Origin: Phascolarctos cinereus
Lineage: Eukaryota; Chordata; Mammalia; Diprotodontia; Phascolarctidae
DNA length: 64,000 nt
Assembly: GCF_002099425.1 (NCBI RefSeq)
Contig: NW_018344226.1
Span: forward strand, 310,001-374,000
Reading direction: 5' to 3'
Made by a program: the position numbers and the translations under genes. Below the pieces are notes generated by a model. The model saw only the letters and a program-made list of their open reading frames with translations. It made no database searches and had not been told where the DNA came from. Shown here in pieces: positions 21,985-33,065 of the stretch; positions within the stretch are counted from its first letter, which is position 1; every line of letters begins with the position of its first letter.

Positions 21985-22560
21985 CATACAGCATAGGAGG
22001 GAGAACACAAAATTTAGTGTTAGAGGATGTCTATTAAAACCTGGCTTTGTTATTTAATATCTATAGGACCTTGAGCAAGTTTCTTTCCATATGGGGGCCT
22101 AAGTTTCCTTAAAAATGGGGATTTTGGACAATATGGTAGTTGCAATATTTACTAGGGTCTTTCTCACTTAGTCTTGGTTAACTTTCCCAAAGGCTTTAAA
22201 GGAAACATTGGCATTGCTTTCTGGCCGCCTAAGTACTAAAAGTGTAAAAGCCCGCATACAAAGAGTAACAAACTCTCTCAGGCTACATATATGCTTTGGG
22301 ACACCCCAGGATTATTACGAATGTGCAAAAAATTGTGCCCAACTAACTCAATCCTGTATCCTTGCTAAATATTCTTCCCCTAGTATTGTTATTGCTAAGT
22401 AAACTGCCTTCTGTTACTTCTAAACAATCTGCAAATGTCTCATTTCATTTCAGTTCCAAATGTGAACTACCAGGCTGGCCTGAGACAGTGGCCCACAATG
22501 GACAAGATGATCTCCGAGGTTCATTCTAGTTCTAAATCTCACAACCACTATAACCACTGG
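21985..22560 (+). mobile_element. MIR/THER-class SINE split by a 364-bp insertion
   Basis: The left part ('ataggaccttgagcaagttt', 'cctaagtttccttaaaaatg') stops at 'ggacaatatgg' (22125-22135). The right part resumes with 'ggacaagatgatctccgagg' at about 22500. Confidence 0.65.
22136..22499 (+). mobile_element. Possible solo LTR fossil inside a MIR
   Basis: A discrete insertion of about 364 bp lies between near-identical flanks (GGACAATATGG / GGACAAGATGA). Its 3' half has an LTR-like texture, with 'gctaagtaaactgccttctg' resembling a decayed poly(A)-signal region, and it ends near 'gagacagtggcccaca'. The family is not identified; a non-LTR or DNA element is possible. Confidence 0.35.
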
Positions 22561-22824
22561 TATCAGGATATATCTGGACAAGTTTGTTTAGTCCTGAGCA
22601 TCACATTTTAAGATAGACATTGACAAACTAGAACATATCTAGAATAGGTCAATGAGTAGAGTGAATAGACTAGAAACTATGTCAGGCATAGTTGAAGGAA
22701 CTAGGAGTGCTTACCTTGTGGAAGAGAACACAAGGAGAGACACGGCAGTTGTCTTTAAATATTTGAAGCTCCTCGTATGGAAGAAAGATAAAACATAAAT
22801 TTATGTAGCTTAAGAAGACAGACC

Positions 22825-22984
22825 AAAGGGGCAGCTAGGTGGCACAGTGGATAGAGCTCCAGCCTTAGAGTCAGGAGGACTTGAGTTCAAATCCAGCCTC
22901 AGACACTTGACACTTATTAGCTGTGTGACCCTGGGCAAGTCAGTTAACCCTGATTGCCTTACCCAAAAAAAATAATAAGAAGAG
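22825..22984 (+). mobile_element. Marsupial tRNA-derived SINE (SINE1/WSINE type)
   Basis: The head 'ggggcagctaggtggcacag' and body 'gagttcaaatccagcctcag' lead to an A-rich tail. The 11-bp direct repeat GAAGACAGACC (22814-22824 and 22985-22995) marks insertion into L3. Confidence 0.93.
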
Positions 22985-23094
22985 GAAGACAGACCTAGAA
23001 CCAGTGGATGGAAGTAGAAAAGCATCAGATTTCACCTTAATATGAAAAAATTTCCTGGTAACTAAAACTGCATCCCAAAATGCACTCTCTAACC

Positions 23095-23395
23095 TTCACT
23101 TCTCCTTAAACACTCAGTTCAAGTGTCACTTCCTGTGTGAAGGCTTCCATGATTCCCCCAATTATTCATGCCACCTCCTCTGAAATTGCTTCATATTTAT
23201 TGTATATTTTCCCTGATAGAAGGTTAGCTCCTTGAACGCAATGACTTGCATTTTTGTCTTTTCGTTTCTGCACCTAATCTAGTGTCTGGCACGTAGTAAC
23301 TACTTCATAAATGCCTGAAGATCAACTTGCATCCCTGTGCCTAGCACAGTGTCTGGAACATAATAGACATTTAACAAAATCTGTTTCATTTGAAT
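23095..23395 (+). mobile_element. L2 3' ends, two adjacent pieces
   Basis: The first piece (to about 23315) has 'aagtgtcacttcctgtgtga' and 'agtgtctggcacgtagtaac'. A second terminus follows with 'ctgtgcctagcacagtgtct' and 'ggaacataatagacattt'. Confidence 0.8.
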
Positions 23396-23399
23396 AAAA

Positions 23400-24150
23400 A
23401 AAGTTATTAAGTTATATTGGATGATTTCTTTCCTAAATCTAAGTTTTTCTGCTGCTATGTCTTTTAGTGCAATTTGTTTTTTAATGAAAATCAAACCTTT
23501 ATACTAAAGGGATTAAATTCTCATTCAAGTGAAATTCCTCACATTATTCAGGGGTGGGAGAAGATTTTCAGAGTTACTGGGTTCTTCTAAAATCCCTGAA
23601 ATTACTCACAAAGGCCAATGGATTCCAATGTTTTCTTGATAGGATCCTAAATCACTAATGAAACTTCTGTGACCACATAAGGAGCTAAAATCAATACTAC
23701 CTTTTAAAAAGATGATGAGTCTCACAGATGACAGTAATAATGATTTTGTAAACATGGAATAAAATTATTCACAAAATAAAACTCTAGGTGAATAACAAAC
23801 AGTCCTTTAGTCATCACACTATATATGGGACACATGCTAAGTCACTTTCTCTCCCTACTCCCCAAATCTATGTACCTTCGGAGCAAATGCTTAGCATAGT
23901 GCCTTGCACATAGTAGATACCTATTATACACTTATTGACTGATTGAAGATAATATCAGCAAGGAGTTGGAGCTGGTAATTGTTGATGCATCTTCGGGTTG
24001 ATGGAATAAGGTGTAATTGATCATACTATTGTTACAGATGGTTATCTGGCTAAAGAAAGAGTCGCACACATACACTGCCCCCCTTCTAAGAATAAAACAA
24101 CAAATCAACAAAAATGCCTCCATATCCTTGTTCCATTTTGGGCTATTAGG
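23400..24150. other. Mostly unassigned; L2 terminus at 23868-23946
   Basis: Only the sense L2 end ('gcttagcatagtgccttgca', 'catagtagatacctatta') is recognised in this stretch. Confidence 0.5.
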
Positions 24151-24154
24151 ATGG

Positions 24155-24171
24155 GAAACACATTTTTTTCT
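24155..24171. repeat. TSD of L1 copy 2, left copy
   Basis: GAAACACATTTTTTTCT here matches GAAACACATCTTTTTCT at 26547-26563 with one difference in 17. Confidence 0.88.
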
Positions 24172-26546
24172 CTTTCTTTTTTTTTTTCAATTTTATTAAT
24201 TTATTTTGATTTATCAACAATCACTTCCATATGCTTTTGAGTTGGAAATGTTTCACCCTCTTCCTCCCCCCCACCCTACCCAAGACAGCGCACAATCTGA
24301 CATAGGCTTTACATTTACATACCCATTAAACATATTTTCACATTAGTGAAGTTGTAAGTAAAAATTAAAACCAATAGGAGGAACCATCAGAAAGATGAAA
24401 CAAAACTCAACAGAAGGTAAAAATAAGAGATAACAATTCTACTTCCATAGTTCTTTCTTTGGATGTGGACAGCATTTTCCATCCCGAGGCCTCTGGAGAT
24501 GTCTTAGATCCTTGTAATGCTGAGAAGGGTTCAGTTTAACATTCTTAGTCATTGCATAACGTGGCTGTTATTGTGTACAAAGTCCTCTTGGTTCTGCTCA
24601 CTTCACTCAGCATCAGACCATACAAGTCTTTCCAGGTTTTTCTGAAGTCAGCCTGTTCATCATTTCTTATGGCACAATAGTATTCCATTACATTCATATA
24701 CCACCACTTGCTCAGCCATTCCCCAATTGATGGGCATCCTCTCAATTGCCAATTCTTTGCCACCACAAAAAGAGCTGCTATGAATATTTTTGTATATGTG
24801 GGTCCTTTTCCCATTTGTTTGATCTCTTTGGTATATAGCCCTAGAAGTGCTATTGCTGGATCAAAGGGTATGCACATTTTTGTAACCGTTTGGGCATAGT
24901 TCCAAATTGTTCTCCAAAATGGTTGGATCATTTCACAACTCCACCAACAACGTATTAGTGTTCCAATTTTCCCACATCTTCTCCAACATTTATCATTTTC
25001 CTGTTTTGTCATGTTGGCCAATCTGATAGGTGTGATGTGGTACCTCAGAGTTGTTTTGATTTGCATTTCTCTAATCAATAACGATTTAGAGCATTTTTTC
25101 ATATGACTATAGATGGCTTTAATTTCTTCATCTGAGAACTGTCTGTTCATATCCTTTGACCATTTATCAATTGGGGAATGGCTTGTGTTCTTATAAATTT
25201 GTCTTAATTCTCTATATATTTAGAAATGAGGCCTTTATCAGAAGACTGGTTGTAAAAATTCTTTCCCAATTTTCTACCTTCCTTCTAATCTTAGTTGCAT
25301 TGGCTTTGTTTGTGCAAAAACTTTTCAATTTAATGTAATCAAAATTATCCATTTTGCTTTTCATAATGTTCTCTATCTCCTGTTTGGTCATGAATTCTTC
25401 TGTTCTCCATAGATCTGATAGGTAAACTATTCCTTGTTCTCCCAGTTTACTTATAGTATCAGCCTTTATATCTAAGTCTTGAACCCATTTTGACTTTATT
25501 TTGGTATATGGTGTGAGATTTGGGTCTATGCCTAGTTTCTGCCATACTCTTTTCCAGTTTTCCCAGCAGTTTTTTTCAAAGAGTGGGTTCTTATCCCAGA
25601 AGCTGGGGTCTTTGGGTTTATCAAATAATAGATTACTATAGTCATTGACTACTGTGTCTTGCATATTTAACCTATTCCACTGATCCACCTCCCTATTTCT
25701 TAGCCAGTACCAAGCAGTTTTGATGATTGCTGCTTTATAATACAATTTAAGATCTGGAATTGCTAGGCCACCTTCCCCTGCATTTCTTTTCATTAGTTCC
25801 TTTGATATTCTGGACCTTTTGTTTTTCCAAATGAATCTTGTTATTATTTTTTCTAACTCTATAAAATAATTTCTTGGTAGTTTGATTGGTATGGCACTGA
25901 ATAAGTAAATTAGCTTAGGTAGGATTGTCATTTTTATTATATTAGCTGGCCTACCCATGAGCAACTGATGTTTTTCCAATTATTTAGATCTGATTTTATT
26001 TGTGTGAAAAGTGTTTTGTAATTGTGTTCATAGAGTTCCTGGGTTTGTTTCAGGAGGTAGACTCCTAAATATTTTATAATGTCTACAGTAAGTTTAAATG
26101 GGATTTCTCTTTCTATCTCTTGCTGTTGGGCTTTGTTGGTAATATATAGAAATGCTGATGATTTATGTGGGCTTATTTTATAGCCTGCAACTTTGCTAAA
26201 GTTGTTTATTATTTCCAGTAGTTTTTTACTTGATTCTCTAGGATTCTCTAAGTATATCATCATGTCATCTGCAAAGAGTGATAGCTTTGTTTCTTCTTTG
26301 CCTATTCTACTGCCTTCAATTTCTTTTTCTTCTCTTATTGCTAAAGCTAAGGTTTCCAGTACAATATTGAATAATAGTGGTGATAATGGACATCCTTGTT
26401 TCACCCCTGATCTTATTGGAAATGCTTCTAGCCTGTCCCCATTACATATAATGCTTGCTGAAGGTTTTAGACACAAATGCTATTTATTATTTTAAGGAAG
26501 ACTCCATTTATACCTATGCTTTCTAGTGTTTTTAATAGGAATGGGT
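24172..26546 (-). mobile_element. 5'-truncated L1 LINE, copy 2, antisense
   Basis: About 2.4 kb of L1 lies on the minus strand, with the T-rich complement of its tail at the left and a 17-bp near-perfect TSD. The 5' end falls just after RT motif A. The C-rich complement of the 3' UTR tract is at about 24259-24283. It is the same subfamily as 866-4102 and forms a long inverted repeat with it. Confidence 0.96.
24545..26476 (-). pseudogene. L1 ORF2 remnant, copy 2
   Basis: Three long frames cover the ORF2 C-terminal half: 25937-26476 (RT palm, FADD at 26264-26275), 25212-25979 (GGLAIPDLKLYYKAAIIKTA and following) and 24545-25150 (MNRQFSDEEIKAIYSHMKKC to the stop). The overlap of the first two frames near 25940-25980 shows a frame change, and another break lies near 25215. 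It keeps longer frames than copy 1 but lacks the 5' half of ORF2. Confidence 0.93.
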
Positions 26547-26563
26547 GAAACACATCTTTTTCT
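26547..26563. repeat. TSD of L1 copy 2, right copy
   Basis: Partner of 24155-24171, 16 of 17 bases identical. Confidence 0.88.
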
Positions 26564-26799
26564 GAGGTCCCTTCATGACCTTTCTGTAGTTTCCAATCAA
26601 CTTAAATTTCAGTCTCAACCTGAGGTTAGAAACCAAATGACATAAGCAGTCAACTGCTATGCCATATTTACGTCTGGTTCTGAATGTAAGGCTCAGACAA
26701 ATCATCACTGGAGAAAAGGTGATTTGCTCATTGATCCAAAATTATTTGTGTACCTTAAGAATGGAGAATGAGCAAAAAGGTACAAACCGGCTTAGATTA

Positions 26800-26970
26800 C
26801 TCTTCAGAGGTGGTCAGTTCCATCTCACTGAAGGTATTTAAACAAAGACTGGTTTTACCATTTGCCTGATATATTGTAGTGGAGGTTCTTACAGAGGTAC
26901 AAGTTCAAGTACATGGTTTCTGAGATTCCTTCCAATTCTGATATTTTGAGATTCTGATATCAGCTTTAGT
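26800..26970 (+). mobile_element. L3/CR1 3' end, sense
   Basis: 'ctgaaggtatttaaacaaag' and 'gagattccttccaattctg' match the end of L3 (the 'ggtcttcaagcagaggctgg' to 'ccttccaactctgagattct' region). Confidence 0.65.
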
Positions 26971-27589
26971 TACAGGCACCTTGATCAGTTGAGAAGTTGT
27001 CCATCAATATAAAAATTGTTGAACTTCCCAATGCTGGCTACAATGACTCAGGCATCAGAAATCTGTATCATGATGATATCCAAAGAGCAGAAGCTTGCAA
27101 TGTCCAATGGAAAGAATAATGTGCAACACCTCTCTGAAGAACCATATGACAAATGAGGAAATCCATAAAAAGTCGGGTGATACATATATTAGAAACAGTC
27201 TATCACGTGAAAAGATACCAGGAAAATTATGAAGCCAGGGAAATAGATACACCAGCCAACTTACAGATGGAACCTCACTGGACCACAAAAGGTCAACTAA
27301 AAAGTTTAAGACTCAATGTAATGAGCCATTGGTCTTAATTCTTTGGACAGAAATGAAAAAGATAAGTTCAGGATTCCTCATTTGATATGTTCATGTTCTC
27401 AGCATAATGAGTGACAATAGATCCAGATGTGAATCCTTTGACCTTGGATAACTCTAATTGATTTACCTGAAATCTGGCCATTTGTACACTTGTCTTTTGT
27501 TTTGGTTTCAGCTACAGTGAGCTAAATGAAAGTTAAGACTATAAGTTTGGTCTTCATTCCCATCTACATCCTACAACTAAAGAGAAATT
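26971..27589. other. Unassigned stretch
   Basis: Nothing recognised; the open frames at 27055-27338 on both strands lack domains. Confidence 0.4.
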
Positions 27590-27850
27590 AGGCAAAGTTG
27601 GAAAGAATTCAGTACAGAGCAAGAAATAAACAGAGCTTAGAGAATAGAAGTTATAAAAACTAGAATGATTTAGACTGAAGAAGAGGCTGACTGATGAATA
27701 TAATAACTGTCTTCAAACATATTTTAGGGGATTATTAAACAAAGAGAATTGGGCAAAATGCTGTTTTAACAATGTATTTATGATAAAATTCCATTATTTT
27801 GAAAAAGGAGTCTACATGGAATTCACTGAAAGGGGATTTGATAAATATAA
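27590..27850 (+). mobile_element. Degenerate L3/CR1 fragment
   Basis: 'gaaagaattcagtacagagc' and then 'ataactgtcttcaaacatat' correspond to the CR1/L3 region before the 3' end, at low identity. Confidence 0.5.
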
Positions 27851-27934
27851 TAAAACCCAAAATGTATATCTTATCTTGACACTAATAATATTGGACATAT
27901 AATAAAATTGAACATAATTGCATCCCAAGTTAAA

Positions 27935-28075
27935 GCTCTCTCCCCCTTGAAATTTCTTTGTATTATTTTGTATATACTTTGTTTTTAATTGACTGTGTGC
28001 CTCTAATATCCTGTCCAGAAAATATATGATCTTTGAGAACAGGGATTGTTTCCACTTTGTCTCTGTTGGCTCAGC
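27935..28075 (+). mobile_element. L2 3' fragment, sense
   Basis: 'tatgatctttgagaacaggg' followed by 'attgtttccactttgtctct' is the decayed L2 'gagggcagggactgt' region. Confidence 0.65.
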
Positions 28076-28079
28076 CCAT

Positions 28080-28215
28080 AAGGGGCAGTGTGGCGTAGGG
28101 GAGAGGGAGTGCTAGCTGAGGAGTCAAGAAGAACTGAGTTAAGGCTCTACTATGTCCTAGCTATGTGATCCTGGGTAGGTCACTTGTTCCTTCAGTGTCT
28201 CAGTCAACTCTACAA
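28080..28215 (+). mobile_element. Old MIR/tRNA-type SINE
   Basis: 'gggcagtgtggcgtagggga', 'gctgaggagtcaagaagaac' and 'tagctatgtgatcctgggta' are in SINE order, and the 3' half is lost. Confidence 0.65.
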
Positions 28216-28217
28216 TA

Positions 28218-28432
28218 CAAGTTCTCAACCTTTCTTGTATCATGGACCTCTTTGGAAATCAGGTGAAACTTATAAGCCCCTGCTTAGAATAATGTTTATT
28301 GCCCATATTTATAATTGGAGGAAATGCTAAATTTCAGTTAGAAGTTAGTGAAAATGTAATTTTTCCCCATATAAGTTCTTAGACCCACTGAAATCTGTAC
28401 AAATTAAGAACCTCTATTCTAAGACTATATAA
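28218..28432. mobile_element. hAT-like non-autonomous DNA transposon
   Basis: The left end, 'gttctcaacctttcttgtat' then 'catggacctcttt', and the right end, 'ttaagaacctctattct', form decayed inverted termini of the CAGGGGTTCTCAACC type known from hAT/Charlie MITEs. The interior 'agaataatgtttat' also fits. No convincing 8-bp duplication remains. Confidence 0.5.
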
Positions 28433-28516
28433 GCTTCAGAGGAAGTAATGATCTGCATTGTTGGAGGAAATTCCTCCCTGGAGCTCCCTACATGGATGAA
28501 ATCACAGGTCTGATGA

Positions 28517-28620
28517 AAGTAAAATAAAATAAAATAAAATTAAAAAATCAAACTTTAGTCCCTAGCATAGTGCCCAGCACATAACAGGAGCTCAATAAAT
28601 CTTTGTTGAATTGAATTGTG
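28517..28620 (+). mobile_element. AAAAT run and L2 terminus
   Basis: An (AAAAT)n-like run (28520-28545) is followed by the L2 end 'gcatagtgcccagcacataa' and 'gagctcaataaatctttg'. Confidence 0.7.
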
Positions 28621-28624
28621 ATGT

Positions 28625-31511
28625 CATGTAAAGCCTTAGAAAATTTTCCTGAAACATGATTTTGTAATATAAGGGGGCTAGAATCCTAAAATACCATGGG
28701 AAAGTTGTTTTTGTGGGGTTTTTTCCAAACCTGAGGCTTGAGGACTTACTTTGAATTGAGATCTTAAGAACACTGTGGTCAGGATAACTCTCTGACTTCA
28801 GCCTCCTGAGGCTCTCCAGGCACTAGCCAAAATGATCATGTTAATAAAAATTCAAAATATAAATCCACCCTGGGCCATGTCTACATGGAGCAGCATTTAT
28901 CCTAGTTCCATAGTCACATTCCTAAATGCCTGGGCCACAAAATGGACCCATTGACACATGTGGTCAGGATAATGTCTTCTTGTGTTTTCCTATCACAGGA
29001 AATGGTTTTACAAGCACATACATCAGCTTAACCAGCAAGCTGTAATACATGGATGTTGCTGCCTCCAGCTTTTTCTTTGCTTGGTATGCCAAGATTAGCT
29101 CTTAATTCTGCCCTATGCCCACAGTCATTACTCAGTTGATAGTAGTGGTCATGTCACCTTTTCCCATGCCCTTACTATAAATCTCTTGGTCTTCTGTCCC
29201 TTCAGGCTGCAAAGGAGGTAGCCTTTTAAGTCTGTTTTTTATCTTTGAAGAGTAAGGAATCTGAAGACAGGAAAAAGAACTGGGGGTGAGAACTGGGGAG
29301 AAGCAAAGTTTGCATGTCCAGCTCTAAGAAAGGTTCAGCTTTTATATTATGTGGAGATGGGTGAACTTTTAGTCCTGTAAAAAAAATTGAAGCTAATTTC
29401 ATCATAACTGGAAGCACTAACAATGGAGTACATATTTTTATTTATAAGAACTGTTTTCTAGAAATCTATTTAGTGAAAGTGAGAAAAATGGAACAGATTT
29501 TCTACTTATAAAAGGAATGGTCTTTTGCCTGTGTTATTTTAATCATGCAATTTGGCATGGGTACCTGAGAAATAACAGATGGACCTTATTGTATAGCAGA
29601 ATCCAACTTGATCATTCTTCTTTTCCTCCTTTAAAAATAATGGTTTCCAGTTATCTGCTAATACCTTATGAAGATGACATTTGCCCACCAACACAACACC
29701 TGCCCTGTTTTTGAATAGCTCACTTTGAAAGCCTATTGAGCTCACAATTGTCATGCTTCTGTGGGTATGAAGCCACTGGTGTCTGCAGCCTCTTCAATCT
29801 AGAAGAAACTTCAGGTGAACACCCAATATAACTTTTTAGTTACTGATTCTTCTGTGTATGGGAGCCAGGGTCATTGGCCATGTCTCTTCTACCGAAGAAG
29901 TCAAAGATGGTCAACAATGGTATAAGGATCCAGACAGTAAATGATGCAAAGGAGAGAACACTGGGCCAAGGCTTTGGGACCTTGGGCTTGTTCTGTTGTG
30001 AGTCCCTGTGTAAACTTAGCTGAGTGCCACAGCAAGTTAGTAACACAAGACCCTAATCAACTTCTTCCTACTTCCGCTGTTGCTTCTTTAGCCGGTCCAT
30101 TGTGTATAATTGAATTTATCTTCCGTAAAGTGAGTGGATTGGTGGACATGATTTATAAAGTCCCTCCTAGTTTTAAAATCTCATCATTTAAAATCCTTCC
30201 TCAACTTCTTCTGTTGCTTCTTTCAGCATCTCCAATCTCACTGAGGGAAGCTGTACATCCATTTAAGAAAAAAGGTTTTCCATTGAGGGAATACCAATTT
30301 ACCAAGAAAATAGCCACTACTTTTAGCACAAAAACCCCAAAGAAAACAAAAACAAAAAATAAACCATACCCCCCACAAACCCTTCCTCCTAAACTGTTGA
30401 CAATTAATCCCCTACTCCTATCCCTAGCCCAGACTGACGGGGCTGCAGATTGCAAATATGAATGGTTTTATGGATGATTTTAAATATGAACACGACTTGT
30501 GGGATAAAATGTAGACAATGCTGAAGCAGGATGCAGATGTAAGGTGTGGGAGTTCTTCACTGCACCCCTGATCAGTCGTTGATTCCCCTCTAGCCCTGCT
30601 GATAGAAAATCAGAGGCAGGCAACAGAAAATGAAAGTTCTCAATGTTAAGGTACTAGAAGTGCAGAGATGAGTCAACGCTGTATGACTACTTTATGAGGT
30701 GTGAAGTTCTCCAATCAAAATTAAAGAAATTAGAAGGTAGCTATCCAGTTTCCAGAGGACAGTCCAAGTCTCCTTTATAAGTGAGATGCATTTTAACATG
30801 TGATGGCTCTGATTAGTGTGAACTATTTGAGTCAAGAAGAGAACCAAGAATTTTTGAGATGGAATCATTTCCTACCTCTCAGTGTGGGGAGTATTTTTTT
30901 TTCTCTTCTCCTTCCCCCATTCACCAGGGTGTCATGCCACAGAGCTACTTGTGCAGACCTAGGAAGTTGAGGCAAGAGACTTCTGTGAGTTGAGAAAAGA
31001 TCCAGACTTGTTTTTCAGAGAGTGAGCTGTGGAAAGGAGCAGATCCAGCAAACTGCTGAGCAAATAGCTCAGCAGAGATGGTGATCCCCAGGAGAGGCGC
31101 ATGCAGATGCCATAAGAAGGTGAACAAACTTCAGGGCCCCAGAGGTGTGAACTGCCTTGGCAATATGTGTTCCCTACATGTGCATCTCTCCCCTGGAGCA
31201 CTCTATCTGCATGTTTGTGGGAGAACACACCCCAATTTTATGGAGGAAGTGTTTTATTATTATTATTATTATTATTAAAATGTCACCTCAGTAAATGCCC
31301 TTGCTTTGAGCTAATCACGTTAGCTGGCAGATTATTAAGGGTAAATGAGCTGGTAAGGGTGTGGATTCAAAGAACACCTTGATCCCAAAGTAGCTGTTCT
31401 TTAGTGAACCTACCCTGCCAGTGTAAGTTGGCGGTAGGGCACCCCAAAGGGGGTGCTACAAACGTTGAAGAAAGGTTGAATATATTAATGTGTCTTCACT
31501 AAATGAAAGGA
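28625..31511. other. 2.9 kb with little recognisable content
   Basis: The longest stretch without clear repeats. I see only a MIR3-like tail scrap near 30160-30190 and the TTA microsatellite at 31254-31277. Frames of interest are 29840-30046 (minus; see findings) and 29941-30477 (plus, 178 residues, low complexity towards its end, no domain). Either sparse unique intergenic or intronic DNA, or elements too old to recognise by eye. Confidence 0.4.
31254..31277. repeat. (TTA)n microsatellite
   Basis: About eight TTA units. Confidence 0.95.
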
Positions 31512-31765
31512 AGGTAACAATTGTTTATTAAGCATTTACTATGTGTCAGGCATTGTGCTAAGTGCTTTACCGATATTATCTCAGGTCCTCCGAACAACCC
31601 AGTGAGGTAAGTACGGTCACTATTTTGCAGATGAAGAATTGGAGGCAAACCCAAGTTAAGTGACTTGCCCAGGGTCACACAGCTAATTAAGTGGCTGGGG
31701 TTGAATTTGAGGTCTTCCTGGATAGCTCTAGGCCCAGTGATCTATCCACTGTACCACCTGCATCC
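31512..31765 (-). mobile_element. MIR SINE, near full length, antisense
   Basis: 'ttgtttattaagcatttact', 'gtgacttgcccagggtcaca' and 'gatctatccactgtaccacc' run from tail to head. Confidence 0.88.
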
Positions 31766-31817
31766 TAAAATCCAAGTCTGATTCTGCTGTGGCAAGCAGG
31801 TAACCCTAGGTTGTGAA

Positions 31818-32230
31818 TCAGTCATACAACAAATATTTATTAAACTTGAGACAGCTAGGTGGTATGGCAAATAGAGTATTGGACTTGGAAGTCATAAAGA
31901 CCTGTGTTTGAGTTCTGCCTCGGACACTTACTAGCTGTATAATCCTGGGCAAACCACTTCTCTAATTTCTCAGCCTTTCTTTCCTTATCTGTAAAATGGA
32001 GATTATGATAGCATCTACCTCCACATTGTTGTAGGTAGTTATGTGAATCAAATGACATAGTATATGTAAAGTATTTTGAGAACCATAAAGCTCTATATAA
32101 ATGATAGCTATTATTAAACCCCAAGAAGATGCTAATTTCTGGAGATAAGGAGACAAAAGCAGAAAAATCTGTACTCTTAGAGAGTTTACATTCTATCTGA
32201 GAGCAATATGCATATACATGACTCTTCACA
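31818..32230 (-). mobile_element. L2 3' end, antisense, split by a SINE
   Basis: The left part is 'caacaaatatttattaaac'. The right part (from about 32111) carries 'cttagagagtttacattcta', the L2 'aaggagctcacattcta' block. Confidence 0.7.
31846..32110 (+). mobile_element. MIR-class SINE inserted in L2
   Basis: The head 'gacagctaggtggtatggca' runs to the tail 'aagctctatataaatgatag'. TTATTAAAC at 31837-31845 and 32111-32119 is the likely TSD. Confidence 0.85.
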
Positions 32231-32708
32231 ATAATAACTTACTTGTTACATTGCCTTGGTGGTGTTTCTTAAAATGTTTTCCTTTCTTAATAAGTATTTT
32301 TAAGTCATTTGACTCCCAATTGGCCTTGCTTCTCAGGTCACTAATTATTCTCTCCATTCTATGGTGACACATGCAGCAAACTCTGTTTCTGATCATGACA
32401 AACTTGTGAAAATAAAATACTGCCAGACTTCTCACTGACATCATCCTGCTCCTGGTGACAGATACGAAGGGCCTGCGCATGTTAAATCTGCTGTTAACTT
32501 TATCTGTCAGAAATTCTGTGGAGGGCTTTCATTTGCAGGAAGATGTAAATGCTTGTTTTGACAATTCCTGGCCCCCCCTCCCTTCTGCAGGACTACAGAA
32601 ATACAGATGGCATTAAAGCAAATTACTTCCATGTGCCCTTTCCCTACACCAGCCATTCCTAGGTCTGCCCAATACCCTTTCTTTTGAGATAACTGTGGCG
32701 TAGCAGAA
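32231..32708. other. Unassigned stretch
   Basis: No element or exon recognised. Confidence 0.4.
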
Positions 32709-32822
32709 ATCAATCAATCAATCAAGAAGTATGTATTTTGCATCTGTTATGCACCAGGCACCATCTTGGGTGCTAGGGATAACAATGATGAAAACAAGAC
32801 AGTCCCATTCTATTAAAAACAC
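32709..32822 (-). mobile_element. L2 3' end, antisense
   Basis: 'gttatgcaccaggcaccatc' followed by 'gggtgctagggataacaatg' and 'agacagtcccattctatt'. Confidence 0.75.
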
Positions 32823-32834
32823 ATTGAATTGTTG

Positions 32835-33050
32835 TAAGATTGGAGTCTAGTCCTGGTTCTGTCATATTCTACCTATATCAAAATCCATCAATTGTATTAA
32901 GTGCCTACTATGTGCCAAACACTGTGCTCACAATCTAATGGATCTCTATGACCTTGGACAGTTCACAAAATCACTCAGAATCAATTTCCTCATCTTCAAA
33001 ATGGAAACAGTAATGGTACTTACAGCACTTATCTCATAAGGTACCTTCCA
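32835..33050 (+). mobile_element. MIR fragment with antisense L2 scrap inside
   Basis: MIR pieces 'ttggagtctagtcctggttc' and, after the scrap, 'ctatgaccttggacagttca' and 'caatttcctcatcttcaaaa' flank an antisense L2 terminus at 32880-32942 ('taagtgcctactatgtgcca'). Confidence 0.65.
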
Positions 33051-33065
33051 TTGAGACAAAGAACA

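Larger units (their letters stand above)
20470..23065 (+). mobile_element. L3/CR1 LINE, nested mosaic
   Basis: RT motif A survives as VVYLNFRKTFDKV at 20609-20647 (family form LDFSKAFDTV). Sense blocks are 20470-20934, 21126-21330, 21583-21640 and 22570-23065. Later insertions separate them: a THER1/MIR3 SINE, a MAR1 with 13-bp TSD, a MIR carrying its own insertion, and a tRNA-type SINE. Near 21160-21210 'caacagtgtgataaggttgc' lies before sequence that normally precedes it, so two overlapping L3 copies or a local rearrangement is likely. Confidence 0.8.

Noticed and set aside
24545-26476. Long minus-strand frames of 179-255 residues
   Set aside because: Not a host gene: they carry L1 ORF2 reverse-transcriptase and C-terminal signatures and are flanked by a TSD.
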